A stretch of DNA of 42,340 bases from Verrucomicrobiales bacterium (lineage in GTDB: Bacteria; Verrucomicrobiota; Verrucomicrobiia; Verrucomicrobiales; DEV007): the NCBI GenBank assembly GCA_029213025.1, contig JARGOZ010000001.1:56436-98775 (forward strand), in the 5' to 3' direction. Position numbers and translations under genes: made by a program. Shown here in pieces: positions 9,100-16,842 of this stretch. Positions within the stretch are counted from its first letter, which is position 1, and the number at the start of each line of letters is the position of its first letter. The notes beneath the pieces are model-generated. The model ran no database searches. It was not told where the DNA came from and worked only from the letters and a program-made list of their open reading frames with translations.

Positions 9100-10533
9100 A
9101 TGCGCAGAAGCATCCCTACTTTTCTTCTCTTGGTCTGTTTGTTGTGCGCCCCGGCGGTGGCCGGCCCAGACTCCAAAGATATCATCCGGTCGGCAATGAA
9201 AAAGGCTTCGGTTTACTACCGGGACAACGCAGCCCGTCACGGTGGCTACGTTTATTATTATTCGCCTGATTTTCAAAGACGCCTCGGTGAAGGAGTTGCG
9301 GAAAAAGATGAAATCTGGGTTCAGCCTCCGGGCACACCAACTGTCGGTTCCGCCTGGCTGGCAGCCTACCTGGCAACCAACGATCCATTTTATCTTGATG
9401 CCGCTCTGGAAACTGCTGACGCCCTGATCTACGGACAATTGCAATCAGGGGCGTGGACCAATTCCATCAATTTCGATCCGGTCGGCAATCGGGTGGCCCA
9501 ATACCGGAATGGCAAAGGCAAAGGGAAAAACTTTTCCACTCTCGATGATGATATTTCGCAGTCAGCGATCCAGTTTCTGATTGAATTGGACAACATGACG
9601 CAGTTTCAGAACAAAAAAGTTCACGAAGCCGCGACCGTCGCCCTGGATGCTCTACTCGCCGCCCAGTTCCCTAATGGTGCCTTTCCCCAGGGCTGGGACG
9701 AAACACCTGCTGTTGGTGCCATGCAGCCGGGCAAAAAAGGGAATTTCCCGAAATACGACTGGAAAACCGAGGGGCGGATCAAAGAGTACTGGCATCTGTA
9801 CACATTGAATGACGGTGTGGCTGCTACGGTGGCAGATACCCTGCTTGTCGCTTACCGAATCTACCAAAAACAGGAATACGAAGATGCCCTGCGACGACTC
9901 GGTGAATTTCTGATCGAAGCACAAATGCCCGCGCCGCAGCCCGCCTGGGCGCAGCAATACAACTACGAGATGCAGCCGGTCTGGGCGAGGAAATTTGAGC
10001 CACCCGCAATCGCGAGTCGAGAATCGGAAACTGCCATTGCCACCCTGTTGAAAATCGCTGTTCATTTTCGCGACAAACGATTTCTCGAACCAATTCCCGC
10101 CGCGCTGGATTATCTGGAATCATCCGAGTTGCCATGCGGAAGACTGGCCCGCTACTACGAACTCCAGTCGAACAAACCGCTCTATATGGAGCGCTCCGGC
10201 AAGCAATATTCTTTAACCCACAGCGATAAGAATCTACCTTCACACTACGGTTGGCAAAATCCTTCCCGGGTAGCCGATCTCCGCTCCGCCTGGTCTGCGG
10301 TTCAACAAAGGCGCGGCCTGCCTTCCCCAGTCTTGCCTTCTATGGAGAAAGCCCCGCCAGTCGACGAAATCTTGCGCAGCCTGGACGACGACGGACGCTG
10401 GATGTCGACCTACCACGGAGAGCTTCTCGTCGGCCAGCCAAAGTTCCAGGACGGCGAAAAGTATCTAAATTCTGCTGTTTTCAGTCGAAATCTCACGATT
10501 TTGAGCTCATTTTTACGATCCGGCGCACAGTAA
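9100..10533 (+). CDS. Secreted pectate lyase, PL10-like
   Basis: A 477-residue exported protein. I start it at the ATG at 9100, which opens a clean signal peptide (MRRSIPTFLLLVCLLCAPAVAG); a GTG at 9067 would add 11 residues in front of it. The body follows the pattern of the PL10 pectate lyase fold (alpha/alpha barrel): LDDDISQSAIQFLI, LLAAQFPNGAFPQGW, YWHLYTLNDGVAATV, and WAQQYNYEMQPVWARKFEPPAI, where the Arg of WARKFEPP is the likely catalytic region in this family. Enzymes of this family cleave polygalacturonate by calcium-dependent beta-elimination. Activity on true pectin is not certain because verrucomicrobial homologues are widespread and mostly untested. A two-copy repeat array begins 8 bases after the stop. 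Confidence 0.78.
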   Translation: MRRSIPTFLLLVCLLCAPAVAGPDSKDIIRSAMKKASVYYRDNAARHGGYVYYYSPDFQRRLGEGVAEKDEIWVQPPGTPTVGSAWLAAYLATNDPFYLDAALETADALIYGQLQSGAWTNSINFDPVGNRVAQYRNGKGKGKNFSTLDDDISQSAIQFLIELDNMTQFQNKKVHEAATVALDALLAAQFPNGAFPQGWDETPAVGAMQPGKKGNFPKYDWKTEGRIKEYWHLYTLNDGVAATVADTLLVAYRIYQKQEYEDALRRLGEFLIEAQMPAPQPAWAQQYNYEMQPVWARKFEPPAIASRESETAIATLLKIAVHFRDKRFLEPIPAALDYLESSELPCGRLARYYELQSNKPLYMERSGKQYSLTHSDKNLPSHYGWQNPSRVADLRSAWSAVQQRRGLPSPVLPSMEKAPPVDEILRSLDDDGRWMSTYHGELLVGQPKFQDGEKYLNSAVFSRNLTILSSFLRSGAQ

Positions 10534-10540
10534 AACCGGG

Positions 10541-10583
10541 ACTGTACCCTGTTTGATCACAGACTGTACCCTGTTAAGTGGGT
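10541..10583. repeat. Two copies of a 22-bp periodic repeat (core ACTGTACCCTGTT)
   Basis: The 13-bp core occurs at 10541-10553 and 10563-10575, exactly 22 bp apart, with a 9-bp spacer TGATCACAG. The array begins 8 bases after the pectate lyase stop codon. The same core with the same 22-bp period recurs at 20743 and 31383. Confidence 0.93.
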
Positions 10584-10664
10584 ATCCCGTAACCCCTACC
10601 TTGAATACACCGGCATTCCGGGTAAGATCCTGCGAGTTCAGCAGATCACTGCCAATTTGATACA

Positions 10665-11783
10665 ATGAATCCCACAAAAACAGCTTTTGGAACCTGGAGC
10701 GGAGGCCGCTACATGCACTTTGGTGAACGTCTTGAAGAGGACCGTCTCGAAAATCTCATTCGACAGGCTTACGATCAAGGCGTGCGCACTTTCCTCACCG
10801 CAGATGTGTACGGTGTGGGTAAAGCGGATGAATTGCTCGGTCGCGCTTTGGCCGATAAAGACCGGGACACATACTGCCTCGTCGGAATGGTGGGACACGA
10901 TATTTATGACGGCCAGAGAGCCGGCTCCCGGGGATATGCCCGTTTTACTCATGAAGAACTGCGTGGTCCCGATGGATATGCGGAATATCTGAAACGGGCC
11001 ACGGAGAAAAGTCTCGAGCGTTGTCAGGAAGATCACTTTGACCTCATCATGCTGCATAATCCCGATACCATCGGCTACTCCAGCCCGGCTGTATGGGATG
11101 GAATGAAGGCACTGAAAGACGCCGGGCTCACTCGAATGACAGGGATCGCTCCCGGACCGGCCAACGGATTCACGATTGATATCGCCCATTGCATGGAAAA
11201 CTTTCAGGAACTGATCGACTGGGCGATGATTATTTTGAATCCTCTCGAACCCTGGCCAGGGAGAAATGTACTACCCATTGCCAAGGAGTTTGGAGTCGAT
11301 CTGATCACAAGGGTGGTAGACTACGGCGGCATGTTTCACGACGATGTAAAACCGGGTCATCACTTCAAGGATGGCGATCACCGGACCTACCGGATGGAAG
11401 GCTGGATCGAAGCAGGCAACGGGAAGATCGATAAAATGCGCGCCATCGCTGAGAAATACGGCCTGACGATGCTGCAGTTTGCGGCGGTTTGGAATCTGAG
11501 CCAGGAACCGGTGAAATGCATCGCACCCACTTTTATTCAAGAGGCCGGTGAGGGCGCGCGCCCCGTGGAAGACAAGGTGAAAGATATGGCGGCGACGCCT
11601 GACATTACCTTCACCGAAGAGGAAATCGAAACAATTGCATCGATCGGAAATAACGAAGGATGTATGGTTTTGAAAGGAGCCAGTTCCCGGCACGAGGGAA
11701 TCGAACCGCAACCGGATCACTGGCCGATGCGCGAAGAACTCGAACCGGTCGCGTCCCGTTGGGATTTGAATCCCGCTTGGTAG
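10665..11783 (+). CDS. Aldo/keto-reductase-fold protein with altered catalytic tetrad
   Basis: A 372-residue protein that follows the AKR barrel from TAFGTWSGG through the LTADVYGVGKADELLG motif to DHFDLIMLH and the C-terminal cofactor-side region. The AKR tetrad is Asp-Tyr-Lys-His. Here Tyr49 (in ADVYG) and His131 (in MLHNPD) are kept, but the Asp of the usual DTADVYG is Leu44, and the Lys of the usual TKVG is Met75 (in LVGMVG). Normal NADPH-dependent carbonyl reduction is therefore doubtful. It is followed after 21 bases by folE2, suggesting one transcript. I see no clear substrate. The TACAAT just at the start codon resembles a -10 box but is not usable as one. Confidence 0.82.
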   Translation: MNPTKTAFGTWSGGRYMHFGERLEEDRLENLIRQAYDQGVRTFLTADVYGVGKADELLGRALADKDRDTYCLVGMVGHDIYDGQRAGSRGYARFTHEELRGPDGYAEYLKRATEKSLERCQEDHFDLIMLHNPDTIGYSSPAVWDGMKALKDAGLTRMTGIAPGPANGFTIDIAHCMENFQELIDWAMIILNPLEPWPGRNVLPIAKEFGVDLITRVVDYGGMFHDDVKPGHHFKDGDHRTYRMEGWIEAGNGKIDKMRAIAEKYGLTMLQFAAVWNLSQEPVKCIAPTFIQEAGEGARPVEDKVKDMAATPDITFTEEEIETIASIGNNEGCMVLKGASSRHEGIEPQPDHWPMREELEPVASRWDLNPAW

Positions 11784-11804
11784 AAATCCCCTACATACAA
11801 AGCT

Positions 11805-12587
11805 TTGCAGACGTTAACCGACATTCAAAACGAGCCGGATTCCCGGAATATTGCCATTGATCGCGTCGGGGTGAAGGCCCTGAAATATCCGGTCAAAATT
11901 CGCGATAAAGCGAACTCCGAACAAGGCACAGTGGCCACCATCGCGATGGCGGTGGATCTGCCCAAAGAATACAAAGGCACTCATATGAGTCGCTTTATTG
12001 AGGTGCTGAATTCCCATGGCCCCGCTCTCGATGTTCACTCAATTTCTGCTATACCGACAGAGTTGTTGCAGCGACTTGAAGCGAGCCGCGCACACGTTGA
12101 ATTCCGATTTCCGTTTTTTCTTTCCAAAGCGGCTCCGGTCTCCGGGAAAGAAGGAATGATGGATTATGAAGTCATTTTCGATGTCGACTCAACCCGCAAC
12201 GAAACGGAGTTCACGGTTACAATTTTGGTTCCTGTGACAACTTTATGTCCGTGTTCTAAAGCGATCAGCGCCCGCGGCGCACACAATCAAAGGGGGATCG
12301 TTACCTACACGGTAAAATTCACCAATGAAGCCATCTGGATCGAAGATCTGATCCGTCTTGTCGAAGAGTGTGCCAGCAGTGAACTGTACAGCGTCCTGAA
12401 ACGACCCGATGAAAAATTTGTTACAGAGGAAGCCTACGACAATCCGGTTTTTGTCGAAGATCTGGTAAGAAATGTAGCCGCTGCATCAAATGAGCAACAG
12501 GGCATTTCATGGTATCGCGTCGAGGCGGAAAATTATGAATCGATTCACAATCACAATGCGTACGCTGTGATCGAGAAGAAAATTTAG
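11805..12587 (+). CDS. folE2: GTP cyclohydrolase I type B (FolE2)
   Basis: A 260-residue enzyme that turns GTP into 7,8-dihydroneopterin triphosphate, the first step of folate and of queuosine precursor synthesis. The family signatures are DIQNEPDSRNIAIDRVGVK near the N-terminus, HMSRF, and LCPCSKAIS with the catalytic cysteine. FolE2 works with other metals than zinc and often replaces FolE under zinc limitation. The start is a TTG at 11805: the downstream residues align with the family N-terminus and no ATG lies near. It follows the AKR gene by 21 bases and ends 2 bases from a convergent gene. FolP, later in the pathway, is encoded at 29802. Confidence 0.93.
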   Translation: MQTLTDIQNEPDSRNIAIDRVGVKALKYPVKIRDKANSEQGTVATIAMAVDLPKEYKGTHMSRFIEVLNSHGPALDVHSISAIPTELLQRLEASRAHVEFRFPFFLSKAAPVSGKEGMMDYEVIFDVDSTRNETEFTVTILVPVTTLCPCSKAISARGAHNQRGIVTYTVKFTNEAIWIEDLIRLVEECASSELYSVLKRPDEKFVTEEAYDNPVFVEDLVRNVAAASNEQQGISWYRVEAENYESIHNHNAYAVIEKKI

Positions 12588-12589
12588 CC

Positions 12590-12979
12590 TTACTCCGTTT
12601 CCACCGGCCCTTTTCTGGAGCCGGCCATAGCGATCCCGACCACGCCCTCGGTCAGTTTCCAGATTCCAAGTAGCAGTATAAACCAGGCCACAGCCCATAT
12701 CGGCCTGGAAGGATTTCCCATCACGATAATAAGAGAATAGATCACAGCAACGCCGAGGATCATGACCATGGAGCCGATGTAGATGTTTTTCATGCACAGG
12801 CTCCGGATTGCATCTATGCGCTGTTTTCTCGCAACCCGGATCATTTCCTGAGCCTCCACTTCATCGACTTCGTTCACCTCGATGACCTGGTCCAATTTCT
12901 CCCGGCCCTCGTCCTGAAGAACGATCCTGGTAATTTTACTTTGAATTCGCTCTTTTCTAACCGGGGTTAGCTCGCTCAT
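12590..12979 (-). CDS. Small two-helix membrane protein, unknown function
   Basis: A 129-residue protein that I do not recognise. Residues 1-60 are charged and probably helical (SKITRIVLQDEGREKL, EVDEVEAQEMIRVARKQR), followed by two membrane helices near 66-88 (IGSMVMILGVAVIYSLIIV) and 93-118 (IWAVAWFILLLGIWKLTEGVVGIAMA), and a short basic tail. Its ATG overlaps the stop of yebC by one base (TGATG), so translation is probably coupled to yebC. The protein could be an inner-membrane partner or a regulator, but nothing in it says which. Confidence 0.75.
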   Translation of the reverse strand: MSELTPVRKERIQSKITRIVLQDEGREKLDQVIEVNEVDEVEAQEMIRVARKQRIDAIRSLCMKNIYIGSMVMILGVAVIYSLIIVMGNPSRPIWAVAWFILLLGIWKLTEGVVGIAMAGSRKGPVETE

Positions 12980-13689
12980 CAGGCCACGTTCGTAAAGACC
13001 GACTGGACATCTTCGTCGTCTTCAATCTTATCAAGCAGAGCTTCGATGTCCTCCATTTGCTCTTCCGAAAATTCCTGCGGATTATTGGGGATCCGTTCCG
13101 GAGCGGCCTTTTTGATTTCCAGGCCCAAATCTTCGACACATTTGGTAAGATTGCCGAATTCGGTAAACTCCGCCGTGGCATAAGCCACACCGTCATTCAC
13201 TTCCAATTCTTCCAGACCGCAGTCGATCAACTCCAGTTCGATTTCTTCGATGTCTTTCCCTTCCGGGACGACAAACTCGACTACCGCTTTGCGATCAAAC
13301 ATGAATTCCAACGCGCCTGTCGGTAGCATTTCCCCGCCTGATTTGTTGAAATACGTCTTCAAATTGGAAACCGTCCGGTTTGTGTTGTCAGTCGCCGTCT
13401 CAACAAAAACCATTACACCATGGGGGCCCTTGCCCTCGTAATTGACCTCCTTGAAGTCGGCCATGTCCTTGCCGCTGGCGCGCTTAATGGCCTTTTCGAT
13501 GTTATCCTTCGGCATATTTTCGGCCTTCGCGTTCATAATCGCGAGGCGCAATGCCGAGTTGGTATCAGGATCAGGTCCGCCCTCTTTCGCGGCGACAGTG
13601 ATCAGTTTCCCCAGTTTGGGAAAGAGTTTGGACATTTTGTCCCAACGCTTTTCCTTTGAAGCCCGACGATATTCGAATGCTCTACCCAT
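12979..13689 (-). CDS. yebC: YebC/PmpR-family transcription or translation factor
   Basis: A 236-residue member of the YebC/TACO1 family. The N-terminus ([21 protein letters not shown]) is the family start, followed by the [30 protein letters not shown] segment, the [14 protein letters not shown] strand and a third domain ending in an acidic [11 protein letters not shown]. Members act as DNA-binding regulators (PmpR) or as ribosome-associated factors that relieve stalling at proline runs; the latter is the newer view for YebC proper. The start is set by the conserved MGRAFEYRR. The downstream membrane-protein gene overlaps its stop codon. Confidence 0.93.
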   Translation of the reverse strand: MGRAFEYRRASKEKRWDKMSKLFPKLGKLITVAAKEGGPDPDTNSALRLAIMNAKAENMPKDNIEKAIKRASGKDMADFKEVNYEGKGPHGVMVFVETATDNTNRTVSNLKTYFNKSGGEMLPTGALEFMFDRKAVVEFVVPEGKDIEEIELELIDCGLEELEVNDGVAYATAEFTEFGNLTKCVEDLGLEIKKAAPERIPNNPQEFSEEQMEDIEALLDKIEDDEDVQSVFTNVA

Positions 13690-13740
13690 ATTTGATGCAA
13701 GATTTTCTCAACTCCCCTTTTTAGCAACCAAATTCAATGA

Positions 13741-14781
13741 TCATCCGACACGTTTTAATTTGATTGGGTAGGTTTTCCCGGAGTTCCACTGCGGGATATA
13801 AACGGAATGCTCCGCATCGACCCATACACCGTGCGGATGGGTAAAAGGGCTGCTTCCTTCTTTCCCGGGCTTTTCGAGGTTGCCATCGGCATCTTCGACC
13901 GGTTTTGAACCTCCTGGATTGGAAACCACCTTGTTTTCGCTGTCGATCACTGAAATGAGCCCTTCCAGATGCGGGGCCACCATATAGTTTTCCCGCATAG
14001 CCAACTGACACACTCTCATTCCCGGTATCGGAATTGTCTGGAGATGAATTCCCGAAAGAGTAAATCTCTTCAAAGCATTATCCGAGCGTGAACAAATCAT
14101 CAGGCAGGGTCGCTCCGGATTCCGGGTATCGACAATACCCCCGTGAGGTGTGTTGAGACTTTCATCGCTGGTTCCTTTTCCGCCGAACACATTCTGTAAT
14201 TTCCCTTTTTGGTCATATTGCATCACCCAGCTGCTGCCATAGCCGTCGCCGACATAAAAACTACCATCCGGAGCTGTCATCACATTAGTCGGCCGAAACG
14301 GAGCTTTCGGATCTGCGTATTGCGGGATGTCGGGCCGACCCAGCTCCATCACCACTTTGCCGTCCATTTTTGTTTTGAAGACTTTGCCCAGTTTCGTATC
14401 GGTGAGGAAGAGAAAGTCCTCGCCGTTTTCGTTTACAATGTCGAGACCGTGAGCGCCTTTGTAGGTCGTTCCCCAGGTCTCCAGCAATTTTCCTGATTTG
14501 TCATAGATTACGATATTGTTTTTCGTATCTGTCTGGAACAGGATTAACCGCCCTTTCGAATCTTCGACCATTTCGTGACAGTTGGCGACCGGCACCGCAG
14601 CGGGATCGAGATTTCCCCAGCCTTTCACCACTTCGTAGCGAAAATCCCCGTGACCGACAATGCTCGGCGCTGCCGCTCTTGTTTTCGATGTCGACAAATA
14701 AAACCCGCCAAACGCCAGAGTGGTTCCGGCAATAAACTGGCGGCGGGATGACAGAGAATCGTTCGATAAATTTTGGCTCAT
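13741..14781 (-). CDS. Tat-exported NHL-type beta-propeller protein
   Basis: A 346-residue protein beginning with a twin-arginine signal (SSRRQFIAGTTLAFGG, then TRAAAP), so it should be exported folded. The rest reads as repeated propeller blades: HEMVEDSKGRLILFQTD, GAHGLDIVNENGEDFLFLTD, RPTNVMTAPDGSFYVGDGYGS, TPHGGIVDTRN, and HPHGVWVDAEHSVYIPQW. The pattern is that of NHL/6-bladed propeller proteins related to peptidylglycine-lyase domains, common in planctomycetes and verrucomicrobia. Function is unknown. It is divergent from fabV with a 145-base spacer. Confidence 0.8.
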   Translation of the reverse strand: MSQNLSNDSLSSRRQFIAGTTLAFGGFYLSTSKTRAAAPSIVGHGDFRYEVVKGWGNLDPAAVPVANCHEMVEDSKGRLILFQTDTKNNIVIYDKSGKLLETWGTTYKGAHGLDIVNENGEDFLFLTDTKLGKVFKTKMDGKVVMELGRPDIPQYADPKAPFRPTNVMTAPDGSFYVGDGYGSSWVMQYDQKGKLQNVFGGKGTSDESLNTPHGGIVDTRNPERPCLMICSRSDNALKRFTLSGIHLQTIPIPGMRVCQLAMRENYMVAPHLEGLISVIDSENKVVSNPGGSKPVEDADGNLEKPGKEGSSPFTHPHGVWVDAEHSVYIPQWNSGKTYPIKLKRVG

Positions 14782-14926
14782 AAAATGACTTTAAGAAAGC
14801 CCATAGTATTTGAAAGGATCAAGCCAAACGTAAACACGTGGAAAATCGAAAAAAGACGGCTGTGCGGATTTGATTTCTATTGACCCGTCAGGTTTTTTCC
14901 GTTCTTATGGGAGGCTTGTTCACTAA

Positions 14927-16114
14927 ATGATAATCAAACCTAAAACACGTGGATTTATCTGCACCACCGCTCACCCGGATGGATGCAAAGAACATGTGCG
15001 TTCGCAGATTGAATACGTGCAGGGCGAGGGCAACCTGGAAAAATCCGGAAAAAATGTTCTGGTGATCGGCGCTTCGACAGGATACGGCCTCGCATCCCGC
15101 ATTGTTCCAGCGTTTGGTGGCAACTGCCCGACCATCGGTGTTTTCTTTGAAAAACCCGGAACCGAGAACAGAACCGGCAGTGCCGGATGGTACAATTCAG
15201 TCGCTTTCGAAGAATTTGCCGCCCAAAAAGGGCTTTACGCGAAAAGTTTTAATGGCGATGCCTTTTCGCACGAACTGAAAAAAGAGGTCATCGACACCAT
15301 CAAAAATGACTGGGGCCATGTCGACATGATCGTTTACAGCCTCGCTTCTCCCCGTCGGACCGACCCCGATACAGGTGAAGTCTACAAATCCGTCCTCAAG
15401 CCTATCGGAGCACCATACTCCCAGAAAAACCTGAACACCGACACCGGCGAAGTTACTTCCGTGTCAATTGAAGCGGCTGAAGGAGACGACATCCTCAATA
15501 CCGAGAAGGTAATGGGCGGGGAAGACTGGGAAATGTGGATCAACGATCTGAACGAAGCCGGTCTACTTGCTGATGGATTTACCACTGTGGCCTATTCCTA
15601 CATTGGGCCGGAACTGACATTTCCGATTTATACCAATGGCACGATTGGAAAAGCCAAGGAGCACGTCGAAAAAACGGCGGCCGCAATCAACGGGAAGTTT
15701 GGAGAGGGTTCAGCGTACGTTTCCGTGAACAAAGCTCTCGTCACTCAAGCCAGTTCGGCCATCCCGGTCGTCCCGCTTTATATTTCCCTTCTCTATAAAG
15801 TGATGAAGGAAAACGGAACCCACGAAGGCTGCATTGAACAAATTTACCGACTGTTTTCCGACCATCTCTACCACACCGGCAGCCCGAAACTTGATGAAAA
15901 AGGGCGGATCCGTATCGACGATCTGGAAATGGCCGGGGAAGTCCAAAGCGCAGTGATGGATGCCTGGCAAAAGGTCGACACCGACAATTTAACCGAAATT
16001 TCGGACTTCGAAGGATACCGCTCCGAATTCCTCAAACTGTTCGGCTTTGGACTAAATGGTGTTGATTACACACAAGAGACCAATCCGGTCAGAGAAATGC
16101 CGTCAGCAACGTAA
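14927..16114 (+). CDS. fabV: FabV-type trans-2-enoyl-ACP/CoA reductase
   Basis: A 395-residue NADH-dependent reductase doing the last step of each fatty-acid elongation round. It has a family-typical N-terminus (IIKPKTRGFICTTAHP), a nucleotide-binding GASTGYGLASR near residue 50, and the FabV Tyr-x8-Lys catalytic pair at Tyr235 and Lys244 (IYTNGTIGKAK), the same numbers as in characterised FabV. FabV proteins resist triclosan, so the host may be triclosan tolerant if this is its only enoyl reductase. GGGAGG at 14909-14914 is one of the few good Shine-Dalgarno sequences in the window, about 12 bases before the ATG. Confidence 0.95.
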   Translation: MIIKPKTRGFICTTAHPDGCKEHVRSQIEYVQGEGNLEKSGKNVLVIGASTGYGLASRIVPAFGGNCPTIGVFFEKPGTENRTGSAGWYNSVAFEEFAAQKGLYAKSFNGDAFSHELKKEVIDTIKNDWGHVDMIVYSLASPRRTDPDTGEVYKSVLKPIGAPYSQKNLNTDTGEVTSVSIEAAEGDDILNTEKVMGGEDWEMWINDLNEAGLLADGFTTVAYSYIGPELTFPIYTNGTIGKAKEHVEKTAAAINGKFGEGSAYVSVNKALVTQASSAIPVVPLYISLLYKVMKENGTHEGCIEQIYRLFSDHLYHTGSPKLDEKGRIRIDDLEMAGEVQSAVMDAWQKVDTDNLTEISDFEGYRSEFLKLFGFGLNGVDYTQETNPVREMPSAT

Positions 16115-16132
16115 GACTTTCTATTATATTAG

Positions 16133-16160
16133 TTGAAAATTAATTTATCTTAACGATATT
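16133..16160 (+). promoter_or_regulatory. Possible sigma70-type promoter before the L,D-transpeptidase
   Basis: TTGAAA at 16133-16138 and GATATT at 16155-16160 are separated by 16 bases in an AT-rich spacer and lie 22 bases upstream of the start codon. Each matches the consensus at about four or five of six positions. Weak by itself. Confidence 0.35.
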
Positions 16161-16181
16161 CGCACCTTATCTTTTTTACCT

Positions 16182-16706
16182 ATGAACCGCCGTCTGTTTT
16201 CAACCATTGCGCTCATCACATTTCTGGGAGCACTACCACTTGTTTTCAATTCCTGTACCTCTTTGGAAGCCAGTGCTTCGATGACAAAACGAGGCGGCAG
16301 CAAAGGTGGCGGAAGGGTCAATCATCTTGTGCTCAGGGACAGCAATAAAAGGAACACCCGGGTAGTGATCGATATCAGCAAACAAAAGGCCTACCTTCTG
16401 GTAAACGGAAAAATCGGTGCCACATCACCGGTTTCGACAGCCCGGGCCGGCAAGCGCACCCCTCGCGGAACATTTTCAATCAGTCAGAAAGTTCGCTCCG
16501 GAAAGATTTCGACGATTTACAATGTTGAAATGCCTTACTGGATGCGCCTCAGCGGAACGCCTTTTGGAATGCACGCCGGATACCTTCCCGGCTATCCCGC
16601 ATCCGCCGGGTGTATAAGAATGCCGGCCGGAATGGCCAGACTTTTCTACGACAATACCAGCTACGGAACGAGAGTGAATATCTACAGTAGCTGGAGCGGA
16701 AATTAG
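16182..16706 (+). CDS. L,D-transpeptidase (YkuD domain) lipoprotein
   Basis: A 174-residue lipoprotein with a signal ending VFNSC (Cys25). The YkuD domain starts near residue 60 (RVVIDISKQKAYLLVNGKI) and holds the catalytic motif with His131 (MHAGY), Ser142 and Cys144 (SAGCIRM). These enzymes make 3-3 cross-links in peptidoglycan or attach lipoproteins to it. TPVSTARAGKRTPRGTFSI is the usual family segment. It is a single-gene unit: an AT-rich spacer precedes it and a terminator follows at 16735-16762. With the carboxypeptidase at 7923 and the NlpC/P60 enzyme at 38627 it is one of three wall enzymes here. Confidence 0.9.
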   Translation: MNRRLFSTIALITFLGALPLVFNSCTSLEASASMTKRGGSKGGGRVNHLVLRDSNKRNTRVVIDISKQKAYLLVNGKIGATSPVSTARAGKRTPRGTFSISQKVRSGKISTIYNVEMPYWMRLSGTPFGMHAGYLPGYPASAGCIRMPAGMARLFYDNTSYGTRVNIYSSWSGN

Positions 16707-16734
16707 ATTCTCTTTTCATCGAATAGATCGAAAT

Positions 16735-16762
16735 AAAGCGGGGTTTTCACCTCGCTTTTTTT
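16735..16762 (+). terminator. Rho-independent terminator after the L,D-transpeptidase
   Basis: AAAGCG and GGT pair with ACC and CGCTTT around TTTC, with one G/T mismatch, followed by a run of seven T (up to 16762). It lies 29 bases after the stop codon. Confidence 0.8.
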
Positions 16763-16842
16763 GTGCTTGTTTCCGGACGACGATTGAGTTGTGAAGTTGG
16801 GATTTCATCCGATATTCGCTCGGCCACCTCTCTCCGATAAGA

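Noticed and set aside
10658..10664. TACAAT -10-like sequence touching the AKR start codon
   Set aside because: Using it would start the transcript inside the gene, and the N-terminal strand before the next Met belongs to the fold.
14880..14908. TTGACC and TCTTAT spaced 17 bases before fabV
   Set aside because: The start would fall after the GGGAGG site at 14909, leaving a 12-base leader without its Shine-Dalgarno; the match is probably chance.
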